A stretch of 64,000 bases of DNA from Pseudomonas sp. RIT-PI-r (GCF_001297015.1 NZ_LIGE01000047.1:124001-188000), one strand, 5' to 3'; shown: positions 1 to 8,474, counted from the stretch's first letter. The notes: generated from the sequence alone by a model not told the origin. Numbers and translations are program-made.

Positions 1-1254
1 ATCCTGACCCAGCTGCGCATGGAAGGCTATGACGTGGTGTCCACCTATCAGGACGCCGACGTTGTAGTCGTCAACACCTGCGGTTTCATCGATTCGGCCA
101 AGGCTGAGTCTTTGGAAGTGATCGGCGAAGCGATCAAGGAAAACGGCAAGGTCATCGTCACCGGTTGCATGGGCGTGGAAGAAGGCAACATCCGCAACGT
201 CCACCCGAGCGTGCTGGCCGTGACCGGTCCGCAGCAGTACGAGCAAGTGGTCAACGCCGTGCACGAAGTCGTGCCGCCGCGTAAGGATCACAACCCGCTG
301 ATCGACCTGGTGCCGCCGCAAGGCATCAAGCTGACCCCGCGTCACTACGCGTACCTGAAAATTTCCGAAGGCTGCAACCACAGCTGCTCGTTCTGCATCA
401 TCCCGTCGATGCGCGGCAAACTTGTCAGCCGTCCGGTCGGTGATGTGCTCGACGAAGCTCAGCGTCTGGTCAAATCCGGCGTTAAAGAGCTGTTGGTGAT
501 CTCGCAAGACACCAGCGCCTACGGCGTCGACGTCAAATACCGCACCGGTTTCTGGAACGGCGCGCCGGTGAAAACCCGCATGACCGAACTGTGTGAAGCG
601 CTGAGCACCCTCGGCGTCTGGGTGCGTCTGCACTACGTTTACCCGTACCCGCACGTCGACGAGCTGATCCCGTTGATGGCCGCTGGCAAGATCCTGCCGT
701 ACCTGGACATCCCGTTCCAGCACGCCAGCCCGAAAGTATTGAAGTCGATGAAACGCCCGGCGTTCGAAGACAAGACCCTGGCGCGGATCAAGAACTGGCG
801 CGAAATCTGCCCGGACCTGATCATCCGTTCGACCTTCATCGTCGGCTTCCCGGGCGAAACTGAAGAAGATTTCCAGTACCTGCTCAACTGGCTGACCGAA
901 GCCCAGCTCGACCGCGTTGGCTGCTTCCAGTACTCGCCGGTTGAAGGCGCCCCGGCCAATGATCTGGATCTGGAAATTGTTCCAGACGACGTCAAGCAGG
1001 ATCGTTGGGATCGCTTCATGGCGCACCAGCAAGCGATCAGCTCGGCACGTCTGCAAATGCGCATTGGCCGTGAAATCGAAGTGCTGGTGGACGAAGTCGA
1101 CGAGCAAGGCGCGGTTGGCCGCTGCTTCTTCGACGCCCCGGAAATCGACGGCAACGTGTTTATCGACAACGGCAGTAATCTGAAGCCGGGTGACAAGGTC
1201 TGGTGCAAGGTGACTGACGCTGACGAATACGACCTGTGGGCCGAACAGATCTGA
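1..1254 (+). CDS. rimO: Ribosomal protein S12 methylthiotransferase RimO (5' truncated by window edge)
   Basis: This radical-SAM enzyme adds a methylthio group to a conserved aspartate of ribosomal protein S12. The reading frame is open from base 1, so the true start lies upstream; 417 residues are visible. The N-terminal UPF0004-type domain (VVVNTCGFIDSAK) is followed by the radical-SAM cluster motif CNHSCSFC near base 370, which binds the catalytic 4Fe-4S cluster, and then by a C-terminal TRAM-like domain ending in YDLWAEQI. Family length is about 440 residues, so roughly 25 residues are missing. MiaB is the closest paralogue, but the S12-type motifs fit RimO better. Confidence 0.96.
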   Translation: MLTQLRMEGYDVVSTYQDADVVVVNTCGFIDSAKAESLEVIGEAIKENGKVIVTGCMGVEEGNIRNVHPSVLAVTGPQQYEQVVNAVHEVVPPRKDHNPLIDLVPPQGIKLTPRHYAYLKISEGCNHSCSFCIIPSMRGKLVSRPVGDVLDEAQRLVKSGVKELLVISQDTSAYGVDVKYRTGFWNGAPVKTRMTELCEALSTLGVWVRLHYVYPYPHVDELIPLMAAGKILPYLDIPFQHASPKVLKSMKRPAFEDKTLARIKNWREICPDLIIRSTFIVGFPGETEEDFQYLLNWLTEAQLDRVGCFQYSPVEGAPANDLDLEIVPDDVKQDRWDRFMAHQQAISSARLQMRIGREIEVLVDEVDEQGAVGRCFFDAPEIDGNVFIDNGSNLKPGDKVWCKVTDADEYDLWAEQI

Positions 1255-1284
1255 TCTGAAGGTCAAAAGCCCCTCACCCCAGCC

Positions 1285-1560
1285 CTCTCCCAGAGGGAGA
1301 GGGAGCTGACCGTGTTGTTCTTTCGAGATACATCGACCTGAACGTTCGAGTCGAACTCAGGTTTTGAACAGCACGAAGATCAGCTCCCTTCCCCCTCGCC
1401 CCCTCCCAGAGGGAGAGGGAGCTGACCGTGTTGTTCTTTCGAGGTACATCGACCTGAGCTATCCGGTCGAACTCAGGTTTTGAACAGCACGAAGATCAGC
1501 TCCCTTCCCCCTCGCCCCCTTGGGGGAGAGGGTTGGGGTGAGGGGGAGAGTTCTTGCTGG
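1285..1560. repeat. Tandem ~116 bp direct repeat with purine/pyrimidine-rich arms
   Basis: Two tandem copies with a period of 116 bp (about 1285-1400 and 1401-1516) share the segment that begins gagggagagggagctgaccg and ends in a ccccctcgccccct tract. A third partial copy follows, with a complementary gagggttggggtgaggg arm. The opposed cccctcgcccc and ggggtgagggg ends can pair over the whole block. It has no open frame of note and lies between rimO and its downstream terminator. Confidence 0.7.
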
Positions 1561-1596
1561 CGACAGAAGTATCCAGCCAGACACCGCAACAAATAC

Positions 1597-1634
1597 AAAA
1601 AGCCCCACTCTTTTTACAAGATGCGGGGCTTTTT
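1597..1634 (+). terminator. Rho-independent terminator downstream of rimO
   Basis: The arms aaaaagcccc (1597-1606) and ggggcttttt (1625-1634) form a 10 bp stem followed by a T run. It is the first such signal after rimO and lies before the acetyltransferase gene. Confidence 0.75.
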
Positions 1635-1692
1635 TACGGCTATCGTTTAGCGGGGGACGGACTCCCTTGAAACGGACAAGAGGCAGACGGGC

Positions 1693-2166
1693 ATGCGTCA
1701 CCATTCGGTCATCCACACACCGAAACTCAGCGATTATCAGGAACTGACCCGGGTCTGGGAGGCCTCGGTTCGCGCCACCCATGATTTTCTGCCGGACAGC
1801 TACATCGAGCTGCTGCGCAATCTGGTGCTCTCGCGTTATCTGGATGCGGTGATGCTGATCTGCACCAGGGACGCCGACCAGCGCATCACCGGGTTTGCCG
1901 GTGTCGCGGCGGGCAAGATCGAGATGCTGTTTATCGATCCGGATTATCGGGGTCAGGGCTTGGGCAAGAAGCTGCTCAACTATGCCATGCAGCATCTGAA
2001 TGCCGATGAACTCGACGTCAATGAACAGAACCCGCAGGCCTTGGGCTTTTACTTCAAGCAGGGTTTCGAAGTGATCGGCCGCTCGGAGGTCGATGGCATG
2101 GGCCAGCCGTATCCGTTGCTGCATATGCGCTTGCGCCAGAACCAGCAGCGCTCCAGTAACGGCTGA
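1693..2166 (+). CDS. GNAT family N-acetyltransferase, YjaB-like
   Basis: This is a 157-residue single-domain GNAT protein that should transfer an acetyl group from acetyl-CoA to an unknown amine. The acetyl-CoA loop is YRGQGLGKKL (about residues 95-104), preceded by IEMLFIDPD and followed by the NEQNPQALGFYFKQGF helix. The N-terminal WEASVRATHDFL and the ending GRSEVDGMGQPYPLLHM resemble E. coli YjaB closely. The substrate cannot be inferred. The gene is isolated between a terminator and a REP pair, so it is probably monocistronic. Confidence 0.85.
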   Translation: MRHHSVIHTPKLSDYQELTRVWEASVRATHDFLPDSYIELLRNLVLSRYLDAVMLICTRDADQRITGFAGVAAGKIEMLFIDPDYRGQGLGKKLLNYAMQHLNADELDVNEQNPQALGFYFKQGFEVIGRSEVDGMGQPYPLLHMRLRQNQQRSSNG

Positions 2167-2181
2167 AACAACCCAACCCAA

Positions 2182-2272
2182 TGTAGGAGTGAGCCTGCTC
2201 GCGATAGCGCCAGATCAGCCACCATCAATGTCGAATGTCAGATGGCTATCGCGAGCAGGCTCACTCCTACAA
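2182..2272. repeat. REP pair (inverted, GAGCCTGCTCGCGA type)
   Basis: Two inverted copies of a ~28 bp element (tgtaggagtgagcctgctcg and its complement) are separated by about 35 bp and can fold into a long hairpin. This is the typical Pseudomonas intergenic REP/BIME arrangement, and it recurs at 4.5, 25.2, 32.3 and 37.3 kb. Confidence 0.85.
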
Positions 2273-2352
2273 AAAGCATTCCCGAAATGGAACCGGGCTT
2301 AACCGGCGCCACACAGGTACAATGCCCACCCCTTTTTTGTTACGGCCCTGTC

Positions 2353-3063
2353 ATGACTGACCCGATTCGCCTCTCCAAACGCCTCATCGAACTGGTCGGT
2401 TGCTCCCGCCGGGAGGCCGAGCTGTTCATCGAGGGCGGCTGGGTCACCGTGGACGGCGAAGTGATTGACGAGCCGCAATTCAAGGTCGGCGAGCAGAAAG
2501 TCGAGCTCGACAAGGACGCCAAGGCCACCGCGCCGGAGCCGGTGACCATCCTGCTCAATGCCCCTGCCGGCATGGACGTCGAAACGGCCATGCAATCGCT
2601 CAGCGCCGAAACCCTTAGCGAAGAGCACCGTTTCAGCAAGCGCCCTCTGCGCGGCCACTTTCTGCGCCTGACCGCCAGCGCTGACCTGCAAGCCAAGGCC
2701 AGCGGCCTGCTGGTGTTCACCCAGGACTGGAAAATCCTGCGCAAGCTCACCGCCGACGCCGCGAAGATCGAGCAGGAATACGTGGTCGAAGTCGAAGGTG
2801 ACATGGTCGCCCACGGCCTCAATCGCCTGCAGCACGGCCTGACGCACAAGGGCAAGGAACTGCCGCCGGTCAAGGCCAGCTGGCAGAACGAAAACCGTCT
2901 GCGCTTCGCCATGAAGAACCCGCAGCCGGGGATCATCGCGCAGTTCTGCGAAGCGGTCGGCCTCAAGGTCGTCGGCATCCGCCGTATCCGCATCGGCGGC
3001 GTCTCGATCGGCAAAGTCCCGGTCGGCCAATGGCGCTACCTGTCCGGCAAAGAGAAGTTCTAA
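2353..3063 (+). CDS. RsuA/RluF-like rRNA pseudouridine synthase homologue with substituted catalytic Asp
   Basis: This 236-residue protein has an N-terminal S4 RNA-binding domain (residues 5-50, RLSKRLIELVGCSRREAELF) and an RsuA-type pseudouridine synthase fold ending in VVGIRRIRIGGVSIGKVPVGQW. The start at 2353 is chosen because the S4 domain begins there; an in-frame start at 2242 would run through a REP copy. In the family the catalytic motif is GRLDxxSxGLLLLT with Asp as the nucleophile. Here the aligned segment is ADLQAKASGLLVFT, placing Gln113 at the Asp position. The protein may therefore bind rRNA without isomerising uridine. Confidence 0.82.
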   Translation: MTDPIRLSKRLIELVGCSRREAELFIEGGWVTVDGEVIDEPQFKVGEQKVELDKDAKATAPEPVTILLNAPAGMDVETAMQSLSAETLSEEHRFSKRPLRGHFLRLTASADLQAKASGLLVFTQDWKILRKLTADAAKIEQEYVVEVEGDMVAHGLNRLQHGLTHKGKELPPVKASWQNENRLRFAMKNPQPGIIAQFCEAVGLKVVGIRRIRIGGVSIGKVPVGQWRYLSGKEKF

Positions 3064-3133
3064 GACTTCCACTGCCGCCACACATTCCGGTAGCGCGCCT
3101 GCGCGCTGCCCACAACGCATCAGGATTACTCAC

Positions 3134-3604
3134 ATGATTCATAACGACGTATTGCGCAGCGTGCGCTACATGCTCGACATCAGCGACAAGAAAGTTGTCG
3201 AGATCATCAAGCTCGGCGGCATGGACGTCGCGCTCGCTGACGTAGTGACCTGGCTCGACAAGAAAGAAGAAGACGAAGAAGGTTTCGTGCGCTGCCCGGA
3301 CGAAGTCATCGCACACTTCCTCGACGGCCTGGTGATCTTCAAGCGCGGCAAGGACGAAAGCCGTCCGCCGCAGCCGATCGAAGTGCCGGTGACCAACAAC
3401 ATCATCCTGAAAAAGCTGCGTGTGGCCTTCGAACTGAAAGAAGACGACATGCACGCGATCCTCAAGGCTGCCGAGTTCCCGGTGTCCAAGCCTGAGCTGA
3501 GCGCGCTGTTCCGCAAGGTCGGCCACACCAACTATCGCCCGTGCGGTGACCAGTTGCTGCGCAATTTCCTCAAGGGCCTGACCCTGCGCGTTCGTCCGGC
3601 CTGA
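3134..3604 (+). CDS. yehS: DUF1456 family protein, YehS-like
   Basis: This 156-residue protein is built of two related DUF1456 halves: MIHNDVLRSVRYMLDISDKK with the following helices, and NNIILKKLRVAFELKEDDM from about residue 90. The repeat is visible in the N-D/N-I-x-L/K-x-x-R-x-A/M-x-x-x-x-D/E pattern. The length matches E. coli YehS. The biochemical function is unknown. It starts 70 bp after the pseudouridine synthase homologue on the same strand and may be cotranscribed with it. Confidence 0.88.
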   Translation: MIHNDVLRSVRYMLDISDKKVVEIIKLGGMDVALADVVTWLDKKEEDEEGFVRCPDEVIAHFLDGLVIFKRGKDESRPPQPIEVPVTNNIILKKLRVAFELKEDDMHAILKAAEFPVSKPELSALFRKVGHTNYRPCGDQLLRNFLKGLTLRVRPA

Positions 3605-3732
3605 TCCCCTCCGCGGTGGCGACCGATGGTCGCCACCGCAACGCATGACTGTTCATTCCCTCCAGAAATAATGGCTCCGCTTCGCGCGGCTGACGACTAG
3701 GGTGTACTGATCCCCAATCTTCAGGACTCGCC

Positions 3733-4503
3733 ATGCACCCGTATTTCTCCCTGCAAGGCCGCACCGCTCTGGTGACCGGCGGCACCCGTGGTATCGGCAA
3801 AATGATCGCCAAAGCCTTTGTCGAGGCTGGCGCGCGCGTTTACGTCTGCTCGCGCGACGCCGAAGCCTGCCATCAAACTGCGGAAGAACTCAGCGCCTTG
3901 GGCACGTGCCACGGCGTGGCGGCGAATCTGGCGACCGAAGAAGGTGTGCAGGAACTGGCCGCGCGCCTGGGCGAGCAGATCACCCATCTGGATATTCTGG
4001 TAAACAATGCCGGCACCACCTGGGGCGCGCCGCTGGAGAGCTACCCGGTCAAGGGCTGGGAAAAGGTCATGCAGCTCAACGTGACCTCGGTGTTCACCTG
4101 CATTCAGCAATTTCTGCCGTTGCTACGCAAGGCCGGCTCGGCGGCGAATCCGGCGCGGATCATCAACATTGGTTCGGTGGCGGGGATTTCTTCGTTTGGT
4201 GAGCAAGCGTATGCCTATGGGCCGAGTAAGGCTGCTCTGCATCAGTTGTCGCGGATTCTGGCGCGGGAGTTGGTGAGCCAGCACATCAACGTCAATGTGA
4301 TTGCGCCGGGACGCTTTCCGAGCAAGATGACTCAGCACATTGGCAATGATCAGCAGGCGTTGGCTGAAGATACGGCGTTGATTCCGATGAAGCGTTGGGG
4401 GCGTGAAGAGGAGATGGCGGCGTTGGCGATCAGTCTGGCGAGTACGGCTGGGGCTTATATGACCGGGAATATTATTCCGCTGGATGGCGGGTTTAGTCTC
4501 TGA
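3733..4503 (+). CDS. rhlG: SDR oxidoreductase RhlG (NADPH-dependent beta-ketoacyl reductase-like)
   Basis: This 256-residue short-chain dehydrogenase has the NAD(P)-binding motif TGGTRGIG (residues 15-22), the structural NNAG motif, and the catalytic Ser...YAYGPSK triad. It begins MHPYFSLQGR and ends GNIIPLDGGF, closely matching P. aeruginosa RhlG along its length. RhlG was linked to rhamnolipid and hydroxyacyl precursor synthesis, although its physiological substrate is debated. The last third of the gene uses noticeably more TTG and GTG-type codons than the first part. Neighbours are unrelated genes. Confidence 0.9.
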   Translation: MHPYFSLQGRTALVTGGTRGIGKMIAKAFVEAGARVYVCSRDAEACHQTAEELSALGTCHGVAANLATEEGVQELAARLGEQITHLDILVNNAGTTWGAPLESYPVKGWEKVMQLNVTSVFTCIQQFLPLLRKAGSAANPARIINIGSVAGISSFGEQAYAYGPSKAALHQLSRILARELVSQHINVNVIAPGRFPSKMTQHIGNDQQALAEDTALIPMKRWGREEEMAALAISLASTAGAYMTGNIIPLDGGFSL

Positions 4504-4517
4504 CATCGGCGGTGAAG

Positions 4518-4610
4518 CATCGCGAGCAGGCTCACTCCTACAGGGATTTTCAGCGAACACAGATTTTGTGTACACCCATGACCCTGTAGGAGTGAGCCTG
4601 CTCGCGATGG
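4518..4610. repeat. REP pair between rhlG and trmO
   Basis: Inverted copies of the GAGCCTGCTCGCGA-type REP flank about 37 bp. They follow the rhlG stop codon by about 15 bp and could act as a transcription-stop or mRNA-stabilising hairpin. Confidence 0.85.
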
Positions 4611-4686
4611 CTTCAGCCCAGTCTCCACCAGCCATAGGGTCTGCCGGGTTATCATGCCCACCCCTGCCCCGCTTCGAATGCAAACC

Positions 4687-5385
4687 ATGACTTACAGCGT
4701 CTCCCCCATCGGCTTCGTGCGCTCCTGCTTCAAGGAAAAATTCGCCATCCCCCGCCAGCCACAACTGGCCCCCGCCGCCCGTGGCGTGCTGGAACTGGTG
4801 GCGCCGTTCGATCAGGGTGACGCGGTGCAGGGTCTGGAGCAGGTCAGCCATGTCTGGCTGCTGTTCCTGTTTCATCAGGCACTGGAAGAAAAACCACGCT
4901 TGAAAGTCCGCCCGCCACGCCTGGGCGGCAACAAGTCCATGGGCGTATTCGCCACCCGCGCCACACACCGTCCTAATGGCATCGGCCAGTCCGTGGTGAA
5001 ACTGGACAAAGTCGAAGCCAATCGCCTGTTCATCTCCGGCATCGACTTGCTCGACGGCACGCCGGTTCTCGACATCAAACCCTACGTGCCCTACGCCGAC
5101 ATCATTCCCGACGCCTCCAACAGTATCGCCAGCGCCGCGCCACAGCTGATTGAGGTGCAGTGGACCGACTCAGCCCTGAAACAAGCGCATACACACGCTC
5201 AGCGCCTCGACGAGCCTTTGGTTGAACTGATTGAACAGTGTCTGGCGCAGGATCCGCGCCCGGCCTATCAAACCCCGGCGCCTGAACGCGAATATGGCGC
5301 GCAATTCTGGGATCTGGACGTACGCTGGCATTATCCGACGCCTGAGCAGATTCGCGTGCTGGAAGTCATTCCAGCCATGGTCTGA
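4687..5385 (+). CDS. trmO: tRNA (N6-threonylcarbamoyladenosine(37)-N6)-methyltransferase TrmO
   Basis: This is a 232-residue TsaA/TrmO family protein that methylates t6A37 of tRNA using S-adenosylmethionine. It shows the family opening PIGFVRSCFKEKFAIPRQ, the central HRPNGIGQS motif and LDGTPVLDIKPYVPYAD, then a C-terminal domain ending near VRWHYPTPEQIRVLEV. The length is close to E. coli TrmO (about 235). The frame is also open from ATGs at 4654 and 4678; 4687 is preferred by family alignment, and no clear Shine-Dalgarno sequence decides it. Confidence 0.92.
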   Translation: MTYSVSPIGFVRSCFKEKFAIPRQPQLAPAARGVLELVAPFDQGDAVQGLEQVSHVWLLFLFHQALEEKPRLKVRPPRLGGNKSMGVFATRATHRPNGIGQSVVKLDKVEANRLFISGIDLLDGTPVLDIKPYVPYADIIPDASNSIASAAPQLIEVQWTDSALKQAHTHAQRLDEPLVELIEQCLAQDPRPAYQTPAPEREYGAQFWDLDVRWHYPTPEQIRVLEVIPAMV

Positions 5386-5398
5386 AACCGCGCCCAAT

Positions 5399-5482
5399 GT
5401 AGGAGCTGCCGCAGGCTGCGATCTTTTGATTTTGCTCTTCAAAAGCAAGATCAAAAGATCGCAGCCTGCGGCAGCTCCTACA
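5399..5482. repeat. REP hairpin (GGAGCTGCCGCAGGCTGCGATC type)
   Basis: A perfect or near-perfect inverted repeat of about 33 bp per arm reads taggagctgccgcaggctgc ... gcagcctgcggcagctccta. This second REP class also appears at 54.3 and 62.7 kb. Confidence 0.85.
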
Positions 5483-5500
5483 GGTGAATGTCGCGGGCAT

Positions 5501-5541
5501 AAAAAAGCCCCCATTGCCAATTCAGGCAATGGGGGCTTCTT
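5501..5541. terminator. Bidirectional terminator between convergent trmO and fpr
   Basis: The arms agcccccattgcc and ggcaatgggggct (about 5506-5538) are flanked by an A run on the left and a T-containing run on the right. It serves convergent trmO (+) and fpr (-). Confidence 0.85.
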
Positions 5542-5550
5542 CAGTGGGAC

Positions 5551-6330
5551 TTACTTCTCGACGAACGCACGCTCGATCAGGTAATCACCCGGCTCGCGCA
5601 TCCGCGCCGAGATCTTCAGGCCGAAGCTGTCGAGCACTTCGCTGGTCTCGTCGAGCATGCTCGGGCTGCCGCAGATCATCGCGCGGTCGTCCTGCGGGTT
5701 GATCGGTGGCAGGCCGATGTCGCTGAACAGCTTGCCGCTGCGCATCAGATCGGTCAGACGGCCCTGATTCTCGAAAGGCTCGCGGGTCACGGTCGGGTAG
5801 TAGATCAGCTTGTCACGCAGCGCTTCGCCGAAGAACTCGTTCTGCGGCAGATGCTCGGTGATGAATTCGCGGTAGGCGACTTCGTTGACGTAACGCACAC
5901 CGTGGACCAGGATCACTTTTTCAAAGCGCTCGTAGGTTTCCGGGTCCTGGATCACGCTCATGAACGGCGCCAGGCCAGTGCCGGTGCTCAGCAGGTACAA
6001 ATGCTTGCCCGGGTTCAGGTCATCCAGAACCAAGGTGCCGGTAGGCTTCTTCGAGATGATGATCTCGTCGCCTTCCTTCAAATGCTGCAGCTGCGAGGTC
6101 AGCGGGCCGTCCTGCACCTTGATGCTGAAGAACTCCAGATGCTCTTCCCAGTTCGGGCTGGCGATCGAGTAAGCGCGCATAAGCGGGCGGCCGTTAGGCT
6201 GTTGCAGGCCGATCATCACGAACTGACCGTTCTCGAAGCGCAGGCCCGGATCGCGGGTGCACTTGAAGCTGAACAGAGTGTCGTTCCAGTGATGAACACT
6301 GAGGACACGCTCGTGGTTCATGTTGCTCAT
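5551..6330 (-). CDS. fpr: Ferredoxin-NADP+ reductase Fpr
   Basis: This 259-residue FAD enzyme exchanges electrons between NADPH and ferredoxin or flavodoxin. The FAD motif RAYSIASP, the NADP-site STGTGLAPF, MICGSPSM, and the C-terminal DYLIERAFVEK, which stacks on FAD in this bacterial class, are all visible. The start ATG at 6330 is supported by AGGAG 10 nt upstream and by similarity to P. aeruginosa Fpr (258 residues). It is divergent from finR across 133 bp. In P. putida and P. aeruginosa, FinR activates fpr under oxidative stress. Confidence 0.95.
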   Translation of the reverse strand: MSNMNHERVLSVHHWNDTLFSFKCTRDPGLRFENGQFVMIGLQQPNGRPLMRAYSIASPNWEEHLEFFSIKVQDGPLTSQLQHLKEGDEIIISKKPTGTLVLDDLNPGKHLYLLSTGTGLAPFMSVIQDPETYERFEKVILVHGVRYVNEVAYREFITEHLPQNEFFGEALRDKLIYYPTVTREPFENQGRLTDLMRSGKLFSDIGLPPINPQDDRAMICGSPSMLDETSEVLDSFGLKISARMREPGDYLIERAFVEK

Positions 6331-6463
6331 GTACGTTTGACTCCTGGAGATTGGGTCTGCGCTGGCTTTTGCAGGCGACGGTGCGCAATTGCATCGCATT
6401 CTAATAGCGACGACAATATCTGTTAACTGGATTATTAAGATAAGGGTTATCGGTTATATCGAT
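6331..6463. promoter_or_regulatory. Divergent fpr/finR promoter region
   Basis: This 133 bp AT-rich intergenic region separates the divergent genes and should hold both promoters and the FinR site. It contains AT-rich near-palindromes around 6425-6462 (ggattattaagataagggtt and gttatatcgatat). No precise site can be assigned by eye. Confidence 0.5.
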
Positions 6464-7390
6464 ATGCGATTTACTCTCCGTCAACTGCAAGTCTTCGTCG
6501 CCGTCGCCCAGCAGGAAAGCGTATCCCGTGCTGCGGGTCTGCTCAACCTCTCACAGTCGGCTGCCAGCACCTCGATCACCGAACTGGAGCGTCAGTCCAG
6601 CTGCCAGCTGTTCGACCGCGCCGGCAAACGGCTGAGCCTCAACGCCCTCGGCAAACAGCTGCTGCCACAAGCGGTGGCCCTGCTCGATCAGGCCAAGGAA
6701 ATCGAAGACCTGCTCAACGGCAAATCCGGTTTCGGCTCGCTGTCGGTAGGCGCGACGCTGACCATCGGCAATTACCTGGCGACCCTGCTGATCGGCAGCT
6801 TCATGCAGCGCCACCCGGAAAGCCAGGTGAAGCTGCACGTGCAGAACACTGCCAATATCGTGCAACAAGTTGCCCACTACGAAATTGATCTGGGTCTAAT
6901 CGAAGGCGATTGCAGCCACCCGGACATCGAAGTGCAGAGCTGGGTCGAGGATGAACTGGTGGTGTTCTGCGCGCCGCAGCATCCGCTGGCGCAACGTGGT
7001 AGCGCGTCCATGGAAGAATTGACTCACGAGGCGTGGATTCTGCGTGAACAGGGTTCCGGCACGCGGCTGACCTTCGATCAGGCCATGCGTCACCATCGCA
7101 GCTCGCTGAATATCCGTCTGGAGCTGGAACACACCGAGGCGATCAAACGCGCGGTGGAATCAGGGTTGGGGATTGGTTGCATCTCGCGACTGGCACTGCG
7201 CGATGCGTTCCGACGCGGCAGTCTGGTGCCGGTGGAAACGCCGGACCTGGACCTGGCGCGGCAGTTCTACTTCATCTGGCACAAGCAGAAATACCAGACC
7301 TCGGCGATGCGCGAGTTTCTCGAGCTGTGCCGCGCTTTCACCGCCGGGGTTCAGCGCAGCGACGAGATTGTTTTGCCGACCATCGCTTAA
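6464..7390 (+). CDS. finR: LysR family transcriptional regulator FinR
   Basis: This 308-residue LysR-type regulator has an N-terminal winged helix (residues 3-60, RFTLRQLQVFVAVAQQESVS) and a substrate-binding domain resembling CysB/CbbR-type effectors (FGSLSVGATLTIGNYL from about residue 92). The ATG at 6464 begins the conserved LysR start; upstream in-frame codons would extend into the fpr promoter. Its divergent position to fpr matches FinR of P. putida and P. aeruginosa, the activator of the ferredoxin reductase gene. The 3' end overlaps dgkA by 4 bp, convergently. Confidence 0.88.
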   Translation: MRFTLRQLQVFVAVAQQESVSRAAGLLNLSQSAASTSITELERQSSCQLFDRAGKRLSLNALGKQLLPQAVALLDQAKEIEDLLNGKSGFGSLSVGATLTIGNYLATLLIGSFMQRHPESQVKLHVQNTANIVQQVAHYEIDLGLIEGDCSHPDIEVQSWVEDELVVFCAPQHPLAQRGSASMEELTHEAWILREQGSGTRLTFDQAMRHHRSSLNIRLELEHTEAIKRAVESGLGIGCISRLALRDAFRRGSLVPVETPDLDLARQFYFIWHKQKYQTSAMREFLELCRAFTAGVQRSDEIVLPTIA

Positions 7391-7749
7391 AGCAGAATCA
7401 CTGCCCACACCAGGCCGATCATGCTCAGCGCGACGAATTGCGCGGCGCTGCCCATGTCCTTGGCGTTCTTCGACAGTGGATGCAGTTCCAGCGAGATGCG
7501 GTCGATGGCCGCCTCTACTGCCGAGTTCAACAACTCGACGATCAGCGCCAGCAGGCACACTGCAATCAATAGTGCCTGCTCAACGCGGCTGACATTGAGG
7601 AAGAACGTCAGCGGAATCAGCACCACATTGAGCAGCACCAGTTGGCGGAACGCCGCTTCACCGGTGAAGGCGGCGCGCAGACCGTCGAGCGAATAACCGG
7701 AGGCATTCAGGATGCGTTTCAGGCCGGTTTGGCCCTTGAAAGGTGACAT
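7387..7749 (-). CDS. dgkA: Diacylglycerol kinase DgkA
   Basis: This 120-residue integral membrane kinase phosphorylates diacylglycerol to phosphatidate, recycling lipid left by membrane-derived glucan or LPS modification. Three transmembrane segments are visible (about residues 33-52, 57-75 and 98-118), with the family signature ELLNSAVEAAIDR and LSKNAKDMGSAAQ. The start at MSPFKGQTG fits the family length. It lies downstream of erdR on the same strand, as in P. aeruginosa (PA3603-PA3604). Confidence 0.94.
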   Translation of the reverse strand: MSPFKGQTGLKRILNASGYSLDGLRAAFTGEAAFRQLVLLNVVLIPLTFFLNVSRVEQALLIAVCLLALIVELLNSAVEAAIDRISLELHPLSKNAKDMGSAAQFVALSMIGLVWAVILL

Positions 7750-7823
7750 AAGGAAGAAACCAACCAAAAAGGAGTGGGAAAGCTAGATCAATAAAAGTCA
7801 AAAAAACGTGAAGACACCAGCCT

Positions 7824-8474
7824 TTATTGGCTCGGAATTGACTCAAGTTGTTGCAGCAGTAAAGCCGCTTGCGTGCGAGTGCGCACATTCAACTTGCGAA
7901 AGATCGCCGTGACGTGGGCCTTGATGGTCGCTTCGGACACGCTCAGCTCATAGGCAATCTGTTTGTTCAGCAGGCCTTCACAGACCATGGTCAGCACGCG
8001 GAACTGCTGCGGTGTCAGGCTGGCGAGCCCGTCGCTGGCGGCTTTGGCTTCGTCGGAAACGGCAACCGCTTCGAACGCCTGCGGCGGCCAGAACACATCG
8101 CCATCGAGTACTTTGCGCACCGCTTGCTGAATCACGCTGAGGTCGCTGGACTTGGGTATAAAGCCACTGGCACCGAACTCTCGGGATTTGACCATCACCG
8201 ACGCTTCTTCCTGCGCCGACACCATCACCACCGGAATCTGCGGGTATTGTCCGCGCAGCAGCACCAGCCCGGAAAAGCCATAAGCGCCGGGCATGTTCAG
8301 GTCCAGCAGGACCAGATCCCAGTCAGCCTTTTCGGTCAGGCGGGTTTCCAGTTCGGCGATGCTCGCCACTTCCACCAGGCGTACATCCGGGCCAAGGCCC
8401 AGCGTCACCGCTTGATGCAGGGCGCTACGAAACAGAGGGTGATCATCGGCAATCAGGATGTCGTATGTGGCCAT
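7824..8474 (-). CDS. erdR: LuxR-type response regulator ErdR
   Basis: This 216-residue response regulator has a receiver domain (residues 3-120; IADDHPLF acid pair, phospho-acceptor in LVLLDLNMPG, Lys in IPKSS) and a C-terminal LuxR helix-turn-helix (about 150-210, LTPQQFRVLTMVCEGLLNKQ). No sensor kinase gene is adjacent. Position next to dgkA and sequence match PA3604 ErdR, which regulates ethanol oxidation and acetate assimilation genes in pseudomonads. The 224 bp upstream (8475-8698) contain its promoter but no site I can define. Confidence 0.86.
   Translation of the reverse strand: MATYDILIADDHPLFRSALHQAVTLGLGPDVRLVEVASIAELETRLTEKADWDLVLLDLNMPGAYGFSGLVLLRGQYPQIPVVMVSAQEEASVMVKSREFGASGFIPKSSDLSVIQQAVRKVLDGDVFWPPQAFEAVAVSDEAKAASDGLASLTPQQFRVLTMVCEGLLNKQIAYELSVSEATIKAHVTAIFRKLNVRTRTQAALLLQQLESIPSQ

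Noticed and set aside
1285..1560. CRISPR array
   Set aside because: There are only two full units of 116 bp with no unique spacers and no cas genes.
2299..3120. 273-codon minus-strand frame opposite the RsuA-like gene
   Set aside because: It is a shadow of the plus-strand gene, which has the S4 domain and the synthase fold.
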